NCBI RefSeq assembly: GCF_003444775.1
Contig: NZ_CP021081.1
Span: forward strand, 1,166,001 to 1,230,000
Source: Deinococcus ficus
Lineage (GTDB): Bacteria; Deinococcota; Deinococci; Deinococcales; Deinococcaceae
Direction: 5' to 3'
DNA length: 64,000 bases
Position numbers and translations under genes: made by a program. Every line of letters starts with the position of its first letter. Positions within the stretch are counted from its first letter, which is position 1. This document shows, in pieces, positions 24,595-34,885 of this stretch. The notes beneath the pieces were generated by a model, which worked only from the letters and a program-made list of their open reading frames with translations, was not told the origin of the DNA and ran no database searches.

Positions 24595-25293
24595 ATGAAT
24601 GATGACGTGCGAGCGTCCCCCCGGACCCCCGACCCCGGCGCCACGGTCACGGAGGTTCGCCGCGAACCGGCCCCCGTGCCCGAACGCCGCGGTTCCCCCC
24701 TGATCGGCACCCTGCGCAACGTGATGCTGGGCCTGCTCGCCCTGGCAGTCCTGGGCGCCGGGCTGGGCATCTGGCTGTCCGGGGACCGCCGGGAGGCCGC
24801 GGACACCGGTACCGCTGCGGCCGACGCGACCACGCCCGCCACCCCGGACGGGAACGACACCACCGGCACCGCGCCGGTCGGGGCGACGCCCGGCACGCCC
24901 ACCGGCGCGCAGACGGACGGCCCGGCCGCGCCGCAGGAGGTCGCGCAGGTCACCCAGCCCGCCTACGACGTGGATTCCCCGAAGGCGCTGTACGAGGCCG
25001 CCTGCGCGAGCTGCCACATGCCGGACGGCCGCGGCGCGGTCGGCGCGGCCCGCTACCCGGCGCTGGCAAACAACCCGCGCCTGGCGCAGTACCAGTACCC
25101 GGCCACCTTCATCATGAACGGCGCCGGCGCCATGCCCACCTTCCAGCGGCACCTGACCGACCAGCAGGTCGCGGACGTCATCAACTACGTCCGCACGGAA
25201 CTCAACGACTACACCGACACCGTGGACGCCGGCATGATCGCGCCATTCCGCAGGCCCACGCCCACCCCCGACATTGACGGAGCCGCCGGATGA
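24595..25293 (+). CDS. Membrane-anchored class I cytochrome c
   Basis: 232 residues. A cytoplasmic N-terminus (1-40), one membrane helix (about 42-62), a Thr/Ala/Pro-rich linker, and a cytochrome c domain with the haem motif CASCH (Cys137, Cys140, His141) and a probable axial Met in GAGAMPTFQ near residue 184, then QQVADVINYVRTEL. The haem domain would face the periplasm. GGAGGTG precedes the ATG. The stop overlaps the ATG of the flavin oxidase (ATGA), so the cytochrome is probably its electron acceptor or donor (inference). A possible promoter is TACGCT at 24508-24513. Confidence 0.9.
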   Translation: MNDDVRASPRTPDPGATVTEVRREPAPVPERRGSPLIGTLRNVMLGLLALAVLGAGLGIWLSGDRREAADTGTAAADATTPATPDGNDTTGTAPVGATPGTPTGAQTDGPAAPQEVAQVTQPAYDVDSPKALYEAACASCHMPDGRGAVGAARYPALANNPRLAQYQYPATFIMNGAGAMPTFQRHLTDQQVADVINYVRTELNDYTDTVDAGMIAPFRRPTPTPDIDGAAG

Positions 25294-26888
25294 CCCCTGA
25301 CCCCACCCGTTCCACGCCCGGCCCGGCCGTGACGCGCCGCAGCTTCCTGGAGATGCTGGGCCTGATCGGCGGCAGCACCCTCGCCTACCACTCCATGACC
25401 GCCCTGGGCCTCGCCGCGGCCAGCCCGCAGTCCCCCCGCCCGCAGCTGCAGGGCCGCGGGGACGGGAAGAAGGTCCTGATCCTGGGGGCCGGGCTGGCCG
25501 GCATGGCTTCCGCGTACGAGTTGCAGAAAGTCGGGTACGACGTGCAGATCCTGGAGTACCAGGACCGCGCCGGCGGCCGCGCCTGGACGCTGCGCGGCGG
25601 GGACACGTACACCGAACTGGGCGGCGCCACGCAACGCGTGACGTTCCAGCGCGGCAACTACTTCAACCCCGGGCCGTGGCGCGTGCCGTACCACCACCAC
25701 GCCTTCCTGGATTACGCGCGGGAGTTCGGCGTGCAGCTCGAGCCGTTCATTCAGAACAGCGATCAGGCGTACGTGCACCGGGACGGCGCGACCCCCGCCC
25801 GTCTGCGGATGCGGGAGGTCCGCGCGGACTTCCACGGGCACGTCGCGGAACTGCTCAGCAAGAGCCTCAGCAGCGGCGCCCTGGACCAGCCGCTCACCGG
25901 AGAGGACCGCGAGCGGCTGCTGGACGCCCTGCGCACCTGGGGCGCCCTGGACCGCAACGGCAGGTACTTGGAGGGCTTCATCAGTGCCAACCACCGCGGC
26001 TACGACGTCTCACCCGGCGACCGCCTCCAGGCCGGGGAGCCGTCCACGCCCACCTCGCTCTCCTTCCTCCTGCAGCACGGTTTCTGGGAGGACATCGTCC
26101 CCGCGCTGACCTACGACCACCAGAACACCATCTTCCAGCCGGTCGGCGGGATGGACGCGCTCGCGCAGGCCTTCGCGCGGCGCGTGAACCGCTTCATCAC
26201 GTTCCAGGCCGACGTGAAGTCCCTGACCGCCACGGACAGCGGCGTGCAGGTCACGTACACCGACCGGCAGAGCGGCGCGGACCGGCAGGTGAGCGCCGAC
26301 TACTGCATCTGCGCCCTTCCCCTGAGCGTGCTGTCGCAGAAGGAAGTGAACGTGGACGACGAGCTGAAACGCGCCGTGCGGGAGGTGCCGTACGCGCCCA
26401 GCTTCAAGGCCGGGCTGGAGATGAAACGCCGCTTCTGGGAGGAGGATGACCGCATCTACGGCGGCGTGACGTACACGAACCTGCCCATCCAGCTGATCAG
26501 CTACCCGTCCGGCGGCCTGAACCGCGACCGCAGCGGCGTGCTGCTGGCCGCCTACCAGTTCGGGGCGTACGCCACGAAGTACAGCGGCATGACCCCTCAG
26601 GCCCGCCTGGACCTTGTGCGGCGGGACGTGCAGGCCATTCACCCGCAGGCGAACGCCGAGTACCGCAGCGGCGTCTCGGTCGGCTGGCACCGCGTCCCCT
26701 GGGCGCTGGGGTGCTACGGCATGTACACCGACGAGGGCCGCAAGACGACCTATGAGGTGATCTCCCGCCGGCACGGCCGGGTCATGCTGGCCGGCGAGCA
26801 CGTGAGCTACTGGAGCGGCTGGCAGGAGGGCGCGCTGCTCTCCGCGATCAGTGCCGTGCAGGGCATTCATGAGGCCGCCCGGGCCTGA
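25290..26888 (+). CDS. Tat-exported FAD-dependent amine oxidase
   Basis: 532 residues. A Tat signal is clear: TRRSFLEMLG (Arg16-Arg17) then a hydrophobic stretch. The FAD dinucleotide site ILGAGLAGMASAYEL (GAGLAG 66-71) is followed by LEYQDRAGGRAWT, the GG motif of the monoamine/L-amino acid oxidase family, and the C-terminal FAD motif LAGEHVSYWSGWQEGALLSA. It would oxidise an amine or amino acid in the periplasm; the substrate is unknown. Coupled by a 4-nt overlap to a membrane-bound cytochrome c, so electrons may go to the respiratory chain rather than O2 (inference). Confidence 0.92.
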   Translation: MTPDPTRSTPGPAVTRRSFLEMLGLIGGSTLAYHSMTALGLAAASPQSPRPQLQGRGDGKKVLILGAGLAGMASAYELQKVGYDVQILEYQDRAGGRAWTLRGGDTYTELGGATQRVTFQRGNYFNPGPWRVPYHHHAFLDYAREFGVQLEPFIQNSDQAYVHRDGATPARLRMREVRADFHGHVAELLSKSLSSGALDQPLTGEDRERLLDALRTWGALDRNGRYLEGFISANHRGYDVSPGDRLQAGEPSTPTSLSFLLQHGFWEDIVPALTYDHQNTIFQPVGGMDALAQAFARRVNRFITFQADVKSLTATDSGVQVTYTDRQSGADRQVSADYCICALPLSVLSQKEVNVDDELKRAVREVPYAPSFKAGLEMKRRFWEEDDRIYGGVTYTNLPIQLISYPSGGLNRDRSGVLLAAYQFGAYATKYSGMTPQARLDLVRRDVQAIHPQANAEYRSGVSVGWHRVPWALGCYGMYTDEGRKTTYEVISRRHGRVMLAGEHVSYWSGWQEGALLSAISAVQGIHEAARA

Positions 26889-26909
26889 CGCCCTGAGGCA
26901 CGTGAAAGA

Positions 26910-26934
26910 GGGTGGCCCTTGCAGAAGGCCACCC
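26910..26934 (+). terminator. Intrinsic terminator of the cytochrome-oxidase operon
   Basis: Stem GGGTGGCC/GGCCACCC with a 9-nt loop, then CCGTTCCTGTTCC; lies between convergent genes. Confidence 0.65.
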
Positions 26935-26954
26935 CCGTTCCTGTTCCGGTCACG

Positions 26955-27536
<582 letters not shown>

Positions 27537-27542
27537 ACGGTC

Positions 27543-27548
27543 ACTGTA
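27543..27548 (-). promoter_or_regulatory. -10 element TACAGT, leaderless start of DUF697 gene
   Basis: 6 nt to ATG 27536. Confidence 0.65.
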
Positions 27549-27620
27549 GCCGCCGCCCGGCGGCGTGCGTGAGGGAGGGCTGATGTTCGGTTCATGCCGC
27601 CCCCACGCCCGGCCGGGCAC

Positions 27621-29096
<1,476 letters not shown>

Positions 29097-29118
29097 GGAA
29101 CTCCTTTGAGGGGCAATG

Positions 29119-29154
29119 AAAAACCGCGCCACTGTCCACAGGGGAAGGGCGCGG
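29119..29154 (-). terminator. Terminator in the cysS leader (attenuator)
   Basis: Minus strand CCGCGCC ... GGCGCGG, with an inner CTGT/ACAG pair, followed by TTTTT. It lies between the mini-ORF stop and the cysS SD, so it must be read through for cysS expression. Confidence 0.75.
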
Positions 29155-29171
29155 CAGGCGTGAAGCGTCGC

Positions 29172-29204
29172 TTACCGCGGGGGTGGGCAACACAGGGCCG
29201 TCAT
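29172..29204 (-). CDS. cysS leader peptide MTALCCPPPR
   Basis: A 10-codon frame starting with ATG 6 nt after the -10 TATGCT, so it would be the first codon of the transcript. Codons 5 and 6 are TGT and TGC (Cys-Cys), followed by three Pro codons, Arg and TAA. Two adjacent cysteines directly ahead of cysS are unlikely by chance, because Cys is rare. The Pro run could further slow the ribosome. Confidence 0.65.
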   Translation of the reverse strand: MTALCCPPPR

Positions 29205-29210
29205 GCGCGC

Positions 29211-29216
29211 AGCATA
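29211..29216 (-). promoter_or_regulatory. -10 element TATGCT of the cysS leader
   Basis: 6 nt to the leader-peptide ATG at 29204. Confidence 0.65.
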
Positions 29217-29242
29217 GCAGGCCGCGCGCATGACCGGCGACC

Positions 29243-30223
29243 CTAGTGCAGCTGCGCCGGGTCGGCCGCCCGGCCCGCCGGCTGCGGCAGGGGCGGCCCG
29301 CCCGCGCCCGCCGGGGCGTTCAGTGTGCGGATCAGCGTGTCCGTGAACGCCCGGATCACCGGCAGCTGCGCCCGCTGCGGCTGCACCGCCAGCGCCAGCG
29401 GCCGCAGCAGCGGGACCGGCAGCGGCAAGGTCAGCAGGCCCGGCGGGAGCGGCAGCAGCGCCAGCCGCGGCATGATCGTGACCCCCAGTCCGTGCGCCAC
29501 CATGCTCAGAATCACGCTGTCCTGACCGTTTTCTACCAGGTTCGTCAGCGACAGCCCGTGCCCGTTCAGGTACGCCCGGATGCGCAGGTGGCAGGTGTCG
29601 CGGCTGGGCGGCAGGAACAGCGTCTGCTGCCCGATCTCCTCGATCACCACCGGGTGCTCCCCCCGCGACTGCGGCGCCACGAACAGGTACTCGTCGTGCG
29701 CCAGGGGTTGCAGCGTCAGGTCGCTCAGGTCGTCCCGCACGACCACCGCCACGTCCACCACGCCGCTGCGCACCGCGTGCTCGCCGCCACCGCAGGCGTC
29801 CGCCTCGCTGTCCAGCAGCTGCACCCGCACCCCGGGATGCCGCGCGCGGAACGCCACCAGCGCCGGCGGCAGCAGGTGCGTGGCCGCCGACCGGTACGAC
29901 GCGATCCGCAGGGTGCCGCGCAACTCGTCGGGCTCCTGTGCGGCGAGCATCACGTCCGCCGCCGCCTGCAGGGCCGCCCGGGCGTGCCCCAGTACGCGAG
30001 CGCCCGCCCCGGTGGGCACGGTGCCCGCCGGGCCCCGCCGCAGCAGGGGCCGGCCCGCGAGGTCCTCCAGCTTGCCCACCGCCTCGCTCAACGTGGACTG
30101 AGACACGCCCAGTTCCGCGGCGGCCTCGCTGAAACCGCCCGCGTCGGTCACGGCGACCAGCGCGCGCAGCTGCGCCAGGGTCGGGGTGGGGGAGACCGCG
30201 TCGGGCCTTGGGGAGCGCGCCAT
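29243..30223 (-). CDS. LysR-family regulator, OxyR-like
   Basis: 326 residues. An N-terminal winged helix (about 17-75: TLAQLRALVAVTDAGGFSEAA, SQSTLSEAVGKLED) and a substrate-binding domain. Cys211 in the segment FLPPSRDTCHLRIRAYL aligns by eye with the peroxide-sensing Cys199 of E. coli OxyR (GHCLRD); a second resolving Cys is absent nearby, and the only other Cys is near 144. Single-cysteine OxyR proteins are known in Deinococcus, so an OxyR role is possible but unproven. It is divergent from 30387-30686, with a LysR-type box between. Confidence 0.85.
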   Translation of the reverse strand: MARSPRPDAVSPTPTLAQLRALVAVTDAGGFSEAAAELGVSQSTLSEAVGKLEDLAGRPLLRRGPAGTVPTGAGARVLGHARAALQAAADVMLAAQEPDELRGTLRIASYRSAATHLLPPALVAFRARHPGVRVQLLDSEADACGGGEHAVRSGVVDVAVVVRDDLSDLTLQPLAHDEYLFVAPQSRGEHPVVIEEIGQQTLFLPPSRDTCHLRIRAYLNGHGLSLTNLVENGQDSVILSMVAHGLGVTIMPRLALLPLPPGLLTLPLPVPLLRPLALAVQPQRAQLPVIRAFTDTLIRTLNAPAGAGGPPLPQPAGRAADPAQLH

Positions 30224-30228
30224 GACCC

Positions 30229-30234
30229 AGTGTA
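30229..30234 (-). promoter_or_regulatory. -10 element TACACT, leaderless start of LysR gene
   Basis: 5 nt to ATG 30223. Confidence 0.55.
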
Positions 30235-30256
30235 CGCATCACTCACCCGGCTGCGC

Positions 30257-30271
30257 ATCGGGAAAACCGAT
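30257..30271. promoter_or_regulatory. LysR-type box ATCGGGAAAACCGAT
   Basis: Dyad with 5-bp arms and 5-bp centre; contains T-N11-A, the LysR core. It is 34 bp upstream of the regulator ATG, near where autoregulatory sites occur, in the gap shared with the divergent small gene. Confidence 0.5.
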
Positions 30272-30386
30272 GGGCTCCGGGGTCCGTTCCAGCCGCACCC
30301 GATGGTCAGCCGGGCACCCCGCGCGGCACCATGCATCCCATCAGCCCGCCCCGGCCCGACACCCACTCACCCCCAGGAGGCCCCAC

Positions 30387-30686
30387 ATGACCTGCCCCGC
30401 CCTTGACCTCCACACCGTCCCGGCCGCCCCCACCCTGCCTGCCCTGCGCCTCCAGGCGCCGCACGCCCAAGCCGCCCAGGCCGTTTACGTCATGGAAATC
30501 ACCACGCCGGACGGCCAGCCCGCCGCGCCTACGCTGCCCGGCTGGACCCTGCGCGTCTGGCCGGTCGCCCGCCTCGGCGACGCCACGCTGGAAGCCGCCG
30601 GCCCCGGCAGCCCCGACAGCCTGCGCCTCGCCCTGACCGCCAGCGGGTACGGTGTGCTCGGCCCGATTCGCGCCCGAAGCGCCTAA
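30387..30686 (+). CDS. Hypothetical protein, 99 residues
   Basis: The ATG is preceded by AGGAGG at good spacing. The product is soluble and rich in Ala, Pro and Leu, with VYVMEITTPDG, LRVWPVARLGD and SLRLALTASGYGVLG suggesting small beta strands. No family recognised. It is divergent from the LysR-type gene with a T-N11-A box in the intergenic region, so it may be the regulator's target (inference). Confidence 0.55.
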   Translation: MTCPALDLHTVPAAPTLPALRLQAPHAQAAQAVYVMEITTPDGQPAAPTLPGWTLRVWPVARLGDATLEAAGPGSPDSLRLALTASGYGVLGPIRARSA

Positions 30687-30713
30687 GAAACCTCCACGCC
30701 CGCGCCTGAGTCC

Positions 30714-31616
30714 CTACAGGGCCGGCGCGGGCTCCACCTTGCCGTTCAGGCCGATCACCTCGGCCACGCCCGCCGCGTCCAGCCGCGCGACGAACCCCGC
30801 CTCCTCCCGGTACGCCATGCCGCTGTCCAGGCCCAGGCACGCCCCCCCGGCGTACGGCACTGGCGCGCCCACGTTCGCCTCCGGCAGGAAGTCCTCCCGC
30901 AGGATGTACACCGGCGTGTGCCCGTGCGCCAGCCGCTGCCCGCCGAACACCATCAGCGTCCGCGCCGCGATCTCCACGCCGTCCGGCCGCACGAACGCGA
31001 ACCGGTCCGAGAAGGCGTTCGCAAAGTCCCCCCACACGTCCGGGTCGGCCGAGCGCAGCATCCCCGTGACCTGCGCGTTCACCTCCCGGATGCTGCGCCC
31101 CAGCCGCAGGTACATCGAGCTGTCCGCGTGCATCAGCAGCCACGGGCCCGCCAGCACCATCGCCGGCCGGTCTGCCAGCCAAGCCCGGTCCGCGGCGTCC
31201 ATCCGCTCCGCATCCGCCTCCAGGCCCCCGTTGCGCAGCCAGTACTCCCGGAACCCCAGCCCGTCATGCGGGTCCAGCGGCCGGAACCGCTGCGCCGCCA
31301 GGAACATCACCTCATGGTTCCCCAGCAGCGCCGTGACCCGGCCCCCCGCGTCCTCCGCCTGCAACTCCAGCGCCCGGATGAATGCCACCACCCGTGCTCC
31401 GTCCGGCCCGCGGTCCAGGTAATCCCCCAGGAACACCAGGTGTGAGTCCTCCGCCGCCCAGCGGCCCCCCAGGTCGATCAGGCCCGCCTGCAACAGCAGG
31501 GACCGCAGCTTGTTCAGGGCGCCGTGCACGTCCCCCACCACCCACAGGTCGCGGTCGGCCGCCGCACGCATGGGCGTGCTCGCGGGCCGGACGGGCCGGG
31601 CACGGCGGTCGGTCAC
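30714..31616 (-). CDS. Calcineurin-like metallophosphoesterase (PPP type)
   Basis: 300 residues. Metal-site motifs in order: [14 protein letters not shown] (GDxHG, about residue 27), [17 protein letters not shown] (GDxxDRG, about 63) and [11 protein letters not shown] (GNHE, about 98), with later His in MHADS and AHGHTPVYI. This is the PP1/ApaH-like fold; it could be a protein phosphatase or a dinucleotide polyphosphate hydrolase. The GTG start overlaps the hspR stop (GTGA), so it is translated with the heat-shock repressor. Confidence 0.88.
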   Translation of the reverse strand: MTDRRARPVRPASTPMRAAADRDLWVVGDVHGALNKLRSLLLQAGLIDLGGRWAAEDSHLVFLGDYLDRGPDGARVVAFIRALELQAEDAGGRVTALLGNHEVMFLAAQRFRPLDPHDGLGFREYWLRNGGLEADAERMDAADRAWLADRPAMVLAGPWLLMHADSSMYLRLGRSIREVNAQVTGMLRSADPDVWGDFANAFSDRFAFVRPDGVEIAARTLMVFGGQRLAHGHTPVYILREDFLPEANVGAPVPYAGGACLGLDSGMAYREEAGFVARLDAAGVAEVIGLNGKVEPAPAL

Positions 31617-32350
31617 CCCTCCTCCTGCTCCCGTGCCGCATTGTCCTGCTGTTCCTCGCTGCCGGGGGCGGGCAGGGTGCGCCAGGCGGTCATGCGTTCG
31701 GTGATGTCCTCCTGAAGCCGGCGCACGTTGCGTTCCAGGTGCCCCTTGGCGCCGTCCAGTTCGTGCCGCAGGCGCATGATCTCCTCGACCCCGGCGAGGT
31801 TCACGCCGAGTTCCTGCGTGAGGCGGCGAATCTCGCGGAGGTGCTCGATGTCGCGCTCGGAATACAGCCGCGTCTTGCCGCTGCTGCGCCCGGGGCGGAT
31901 CAGCTGCTTGCGTTCGTACAGCCGCAGCGTCTGGGGGTGCATGTCCACCAGTTCCGCCGCGATGCTGATCACGTACACGGGCCGGTCCTTGGGGTCCACG
32001 CTGCCGTCCGGGGCGGGCAGCGCCTGCGGCCGCGACTGCTGCTCCCGCAGTTCTCCCTCGATGCGCTGGATCTCGGCCTCGAACTCGCCCTGCAGGTCGT
32101 CCAGCTCGTGTTGCAGGCGCATGACCTCCTCGACCCCGGCGAGGTTCACGCCGAGTTCCTGCGTCAGGCGGCGAATCTCGCGAAGGTGCTCGATGTCGCG
32201 CTCGGAGTACAGGCGCGTCTTGCCGCTGCTGCGCCCGGGGCGGATGAGGCCCTTGCGTTCGTAGAGTCTGAGGGTCTGGGGGTGCATGTCCACCAGTTCC
32301 GCCGCCACCGAGATGACGTACACCGGGCGCTGCTTGGAATCGGAGGGCAT
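31613..32350 (-). CDS. hspR: HspR-type MerR repressor, tandem duplication
   Basis: 245 residues made of two nearly identical halves. [20 protein letters not shown] starts at residues 8 and 123, and each half has the winged helix, [18 protein letters not shown] and the [20 protein letters not shown] segment. HspR normally is a single unit of about 120-150 residues that binds HAIR sites as a dimer and represses heat-shock genes. Here one chain carries both DNA-binding units. The period is 115 codons and the DNA repeats are also close, so the duplication is fairly recent or kept similar. Start at ATG 32350, 11 nt after TATACT; upstream in-frame codons lie beyond the promoter. Confidence 0.88.
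   Translation of the reverse strand: MPSDSKQRPVYVISVAAELVDMHPQTLRLYERKGLIRPGRSSGKTRLYSERDIEHLREIRRLTQELGVNLAGVEEVMRLQHELDDLQGEFEAEIQRIEGELREQQSRPQALPAPDGSVDPKDRPVYVISIAAELVDMHPQTLRLYERKQLIRPGRSSGKTRLYSERDIEHLREIRRLTQELGVNLAGVEEIMRLRHELDGAKGHLERNVRRLQEDITERMTAWRTLPAPGSEEQQDNAAREQEEG
31771..32320. repeat. Direct DNA repeat, 345-bp period, inside hspR
   Basis: Copies at about 31771-31975 and 32116-32320 differ at scattered third positions only over much of their length. It encodes the two HspR units. Confidence 0.8.
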
Positions 32351-32361
32351 AAGCAAGGCTG

Positions 32362-32367
32362 AGTATA
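32362..32367 (-). promoter_or_regulatory. -10 element TATACT of hspR-phosphatase operon
   Basis: 11 nt before ATG 32350, giving a leader of only a few nt. No clear HAIR inverted repeat was seen nearby. Confidence 0.55.
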
Positions 32368-32461
32368 CCGGAAGCAGGTAATTGAGCCGGCCCCCCACGA
32401 ACGCCTCATGCGTCGTCCAGCCCACCGGCCTCCACCCGGCCGCCTGCAAGGGGGCAGCCTC

Positions 32462-32467
32462 TATCAT
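32462..32467 (+). promoter_or_regulatory. -10 element TATCAT, leaderless start of M20 peptidase
   Basis: 7 nt to GTG 32475. Confidence 0.65.
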
Positions 32468-32474
32468 TCAGGGC

Positions 32475-33830
32475 GTGACCACTGACCTTTCCAGCCGCCT
32501 GAACCGCGAAGAGGCCAACCAGGAACTGTTCGAGCTGCTGCGCATCCCCAGCGTCAGCAGCGACTCCACCCGCAAGGCCGACATGCACGCCGCCGCCGAC
32601 TTCCTGCGCGCCAAACTCGCCGCGATCGGCTTCACGGCCCGCGTGGACGCCACCCAGGGCCACCCCGTCGTGTACGCCGAACACCTCCAGGCACCCGGTC
32701 AGCCCACCGTGCTGATCTACGGCCACTACGACGTGCAGCCCGAAGCCCCACTGGAAGAGTGGGTCACGCCGCCCTTCGAACCCACCGTCCGCGACGGCCG
32801 CATCTACGCCCGCGGCAGCACCGACGACAAGGGCCAGGCCTACGCGCACGTGAAAGGCGTGGAACTGCTGCTTCAGCAGGGCCCCCTGCCCGTGAACGTG
32901 AAATTCCTGCTGGAAGGGGAGGAGGAGGTCGGCAGCCCCAACCTCGAACCGTACCTGCGCGACCACGCCCAGGAACTCGCCTGCGACGTGATCGTGATCA
33001 GCGACGGCAGCCGCTTCGCCGCGGACGTGCCCACCGTCACCTACGGCCTGCGCGGCCTGAGCTACGTGGAAATTCACGTGCAGGGCGCCAACCGCGACCT
33101 GCACAGCGGCAGCTACGGCGGCGCGGCACCCAACCCCATCAACGCCCTGTGCGAGATCATCGCCAAATTGAAGGACGAGCAGGGCCGCGTCACCATCCCC
33201 GGCTTCTACGACGGCGTGGAAGACCTCACCCCCGAGGAACGCGAGATGTGGGCCAAACTCCCCCACGACGACGCCGAGTTCGCCGCCAGCATCGGCGTGC
33301 CCGCCCTGCCCGGCGAGGCCGGGTACAGCACCCTGGAACGCATCTGGGCCCGCCCGACCCTGGACGTGAACGGCATCTGGGGCGGCTTCCAGGGCGAAGG
33401 CAGCAAAACCGTGATCGCCGCCAAGGCCGGCGCGAAGGTCAGCATGCGCCTCGTCCCCGGGCAGAACCCCGCCCGCATCACCCGCCTGATCCAGGAGTAC
33501 GTCCCGCAGATCGCCCCGCAGGGCGTGCACGCCGAAGTCCGCGAGCACCACGGCGGGCAGCCCGTGAAGTTCGACCTGAGCAGTCCCTACATCAAGGCCG
33601 CCGACCGCGCCCTGAAACGCGTGTTCGGCCGCGAGGCCGCGTTCGCCCGCACCGGCGGGAGCATCCCGATCGTCGCGGCGTTCAGCGCCATCCTGAAAGC
33701 CCCCGTGCTGCTGGTGGACATGGGCCTGAACGAGGACGCCCCCCACAGCCCCAACGAGAGCTTCGCGATCAGCGACTACCACAACGGCATCCTGACCAGC
33801 GCCTACCTGCTGGAAGAACTCGCGCAGTAA
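32475..33830 (+). CDS. M20 family metallopeptidase (dipeptidase)
   Basis: 451 residues from a leaderless GTG; the in-frame ATG at 32382 overlaps the promoter region and is rejected. Zinc-site motifs: [13 protein letters not shown] (first His and Asp), [12 protein letters not shown] (bridging Asp), [13 protein letters not shown] (catalytic Glu pair), and the terminal [12 protein letters not shown]. The lid domain contains [12 protein letters not shown]. This is the CNDP/ArgE-DapE-like group acting on dipeptides or acylated amino acids. purN starts 1 nt after its stop. Confidence 0.92.
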   Translation: MTTDLSSRLNREEANQELFELLRIPSVSSDSTRKADMHAAADFLRAKLAAIGFTARVDATQGHPVVYAEHLQAPGQPTVLIYGHYDVQPEAPLEEWVTPPFEPTVRDGRIYARGSTDDKGQAYAHVKGVELLLQQGPLPVNVKFLLEGEEEVGSPNLEPYLRDHAQELACDVIVISDGSRFAADVPTVTYGLRGLSYVEIHVQGANRDLHSGSYGGAAPNPINALCEIIAKLKDEQGRVTIPGFYDGVEDLTPEEREMWAKLPHDDAEFAASIGVPALPGEAGYSTLERIWARPTLDVNGIWGGFQGEGSKTVIAAKAGAKVSMRLVPGQNPARITRLIQEYVPQIAPQGVHAEVREHHGGQPVKFDLSSPYIKAADRALKRVFGREAAFARTGGSIPIVAAFSAILKAPVLLVDMGLNEDAPHSPNESFAISDYHNGILTSAYLLEELAQ

Positions 33831-33831
33831 G

Positions 33832-34419
33832 GTGCCGCGCCTGAACCTCGGCTTTCTCGCCTCGCACGGCGGAAGCGCCGCGAAGCACCTGGTCGCCGCC
33901 TGCCACGCCGGCACGCTGAACGCCACGCCCCTGGCCCTGGTCAGCAACAACAGCCGCTCCCCCGCGCTCGCCTGGGCGCGGGAGGCTGGCCTGCAGACCG
34001 CGCACCTCAGCAGCGCCAAACATCCCGACCCCGCCACCCTCGACCACGCCATCCTCGCCTTCCTCACCACCGCCGGCGTGGACACCCTGGTCCTCAGCGG
34101 GTACATGCGCGAACTCGGCCCGCAGGTCCTCACGCACTACGCCGGGCGGATCATCAACATCCACCCCAGCCTGCTGCCCCGCCACGGCGGCCGCGGCATG
34201 TACGGCGACCGCGTGCACGAGGCGGTGCTTACCGCCGGGGACACCGAGAGCGGCGCGTCCGTGCACCTCGTCACCCAGGGCATCGACGAGGGCCCCGTCC
34301 TCGCCCAGACCCGCGTGCCCGTCCTGCCCGGCGATACGCTGGACACCCTGAAAGCCCGCGTGCAGGCCGTGGAAGGCGACCTTATGCTCCGGGCGCTGCA
34401 GGACCTGGCGCGGGGGTAA
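33832..34419 (+). CDS. purN: Phosphoribosylglycinamide formyltransferase
   Basis: 195 residues. It transfers the formyl group from N10-formyl-THF to GAR in purine synthesis. Seen: [16 protein letters not shown] at the N-terminus, [23 protein letters not shown] (catalytic Asn and His), [15 protein letters not shown] (catalytic Asp) and [13 protein letters not shown] near the end. The GTG start comes 1 nt after the M20 stop, so the genes are coupled. A second purine gene, purM, lies at 56.8 kb in a separate operon. Confidence 0.94.
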   Translation: MPRLNLGFLASHGGSAAKHLVAACHAGTLNATPLALVSNNSRSPALAWAREAGLQTAHLSSAKHPDPATLDHAILAFLTTAGVDTLVLSGYMRELGPQVLTHYAGRIINIHPSLLPRHGGRGMYGDRVHEAVLTAGDTESGASVHLVTQGIDEGPVLAQTRVPVLPGDTLDTLKARVQAVEGDLMLRALQDLARG

Positions 34420-34592
34420 ATCACGAGCGGTTTGACCGGAAGACCTGCGCCCAGGCGACGAACGGTAAGGAATGCGTCTGGGAGACGGACGCCGGCTCCT
34501 GCGCCGATATCCGCGCCGGGCCGGTCACTCGGCCGCTGGATGTACCGTTCCAGGGGCAGCCCCTGCGTATCCGGGACACCAGCTACCGCTGA
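34420..34592 (+). pseudogene. Possible 3' relic of a Cys-rich secreted protein
   Basis: After purN one frame reads HERFDRKTCAQATNGK, ECVWETDAGSCADI, then PLDVPFQGQPLRIRDTSYR and TGA at 34590. It has regularly placed cysteines and normal codons, but no start codon, SD or signal peptide. It could be the remaining end of a lost gene, or an accidental open frame. The rest of the gap to 34849 shows only short inverted repeats (34600-34616, TGTACC/GGTACA; 34676-34696). Confidence 0.3.
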
Positions 34593-34849
34593 CTGTCTTT
34601 GTACCCGGCCGGTACAGCTGTAAATAGATATCTGCGCAGGCGGTGGCCTGAACCCGGACGTGTACGCCGTGTGTGACGTTCTCCCCAGGGGAACGTGGCC
34701 GATTACGGACACTGAGACCATAGACGCTGCTGAGATGGGGGCTGTCCTCCGGCCGGGAGCTTTAGCGTCGGGCAGGCGGCGACTGAGGCCCGGAAGGTGC
34801 AGCCGGCCGGTTCTGGGGGCGTGGCCTGGAGGGCCTTGGCAGCGACAAC

Positions 34850-34864
34850 TTGAACCGCGTTCAA
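34850..34864. promoter_or_regulatory. Palindrome TTGAACCGCGTTCAA
   Basis: Perfect 6-bp arms around CGC, ending 21 nt before the thioesterase ATG. The position fits a repressor operator; the regulator is unknown. Confidence 0.4.
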
Positions 34865-34885
34865 CAATCTGGTCTTGTGGGGCGC

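Larger units (their letters stand above)
29119..29216 (-). promoter_or_regulatory. cysS attenuator leader
   Basis: Order on the minus strand: -10 TATGCT, 6 nt, mini-ORF with Cys-Cys codons, stop, terminator stem, U-run, SD, cysS ATG. The 3' end of the mini-ORF (CGCGG, 29175-29179) can pair with CCGCG (29150-29154), the 5' arm of the terminator, with a small hairpin AAGCG/CGCTT between them. Terminator and alternative pairing are mutually exclusive. Regulation by Cys-tRNA supply is inferred. Confidence 0.65.

Noticed and set aside
31771..32320. Direct repeat as a mobile element or assembly error
   Set aside because: The repeat keeps a whole-codon period and encodes two intact HspR units with divergent linkers, so a gene duplication is the simplest reading.
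34600..34616. TGTACC-CGGCC-GGTACA inverted repeat as a terminator of purN
   Set aside because: There is no U-tract and it is 180 bp from the purN stop; left as an unexplained repeat.
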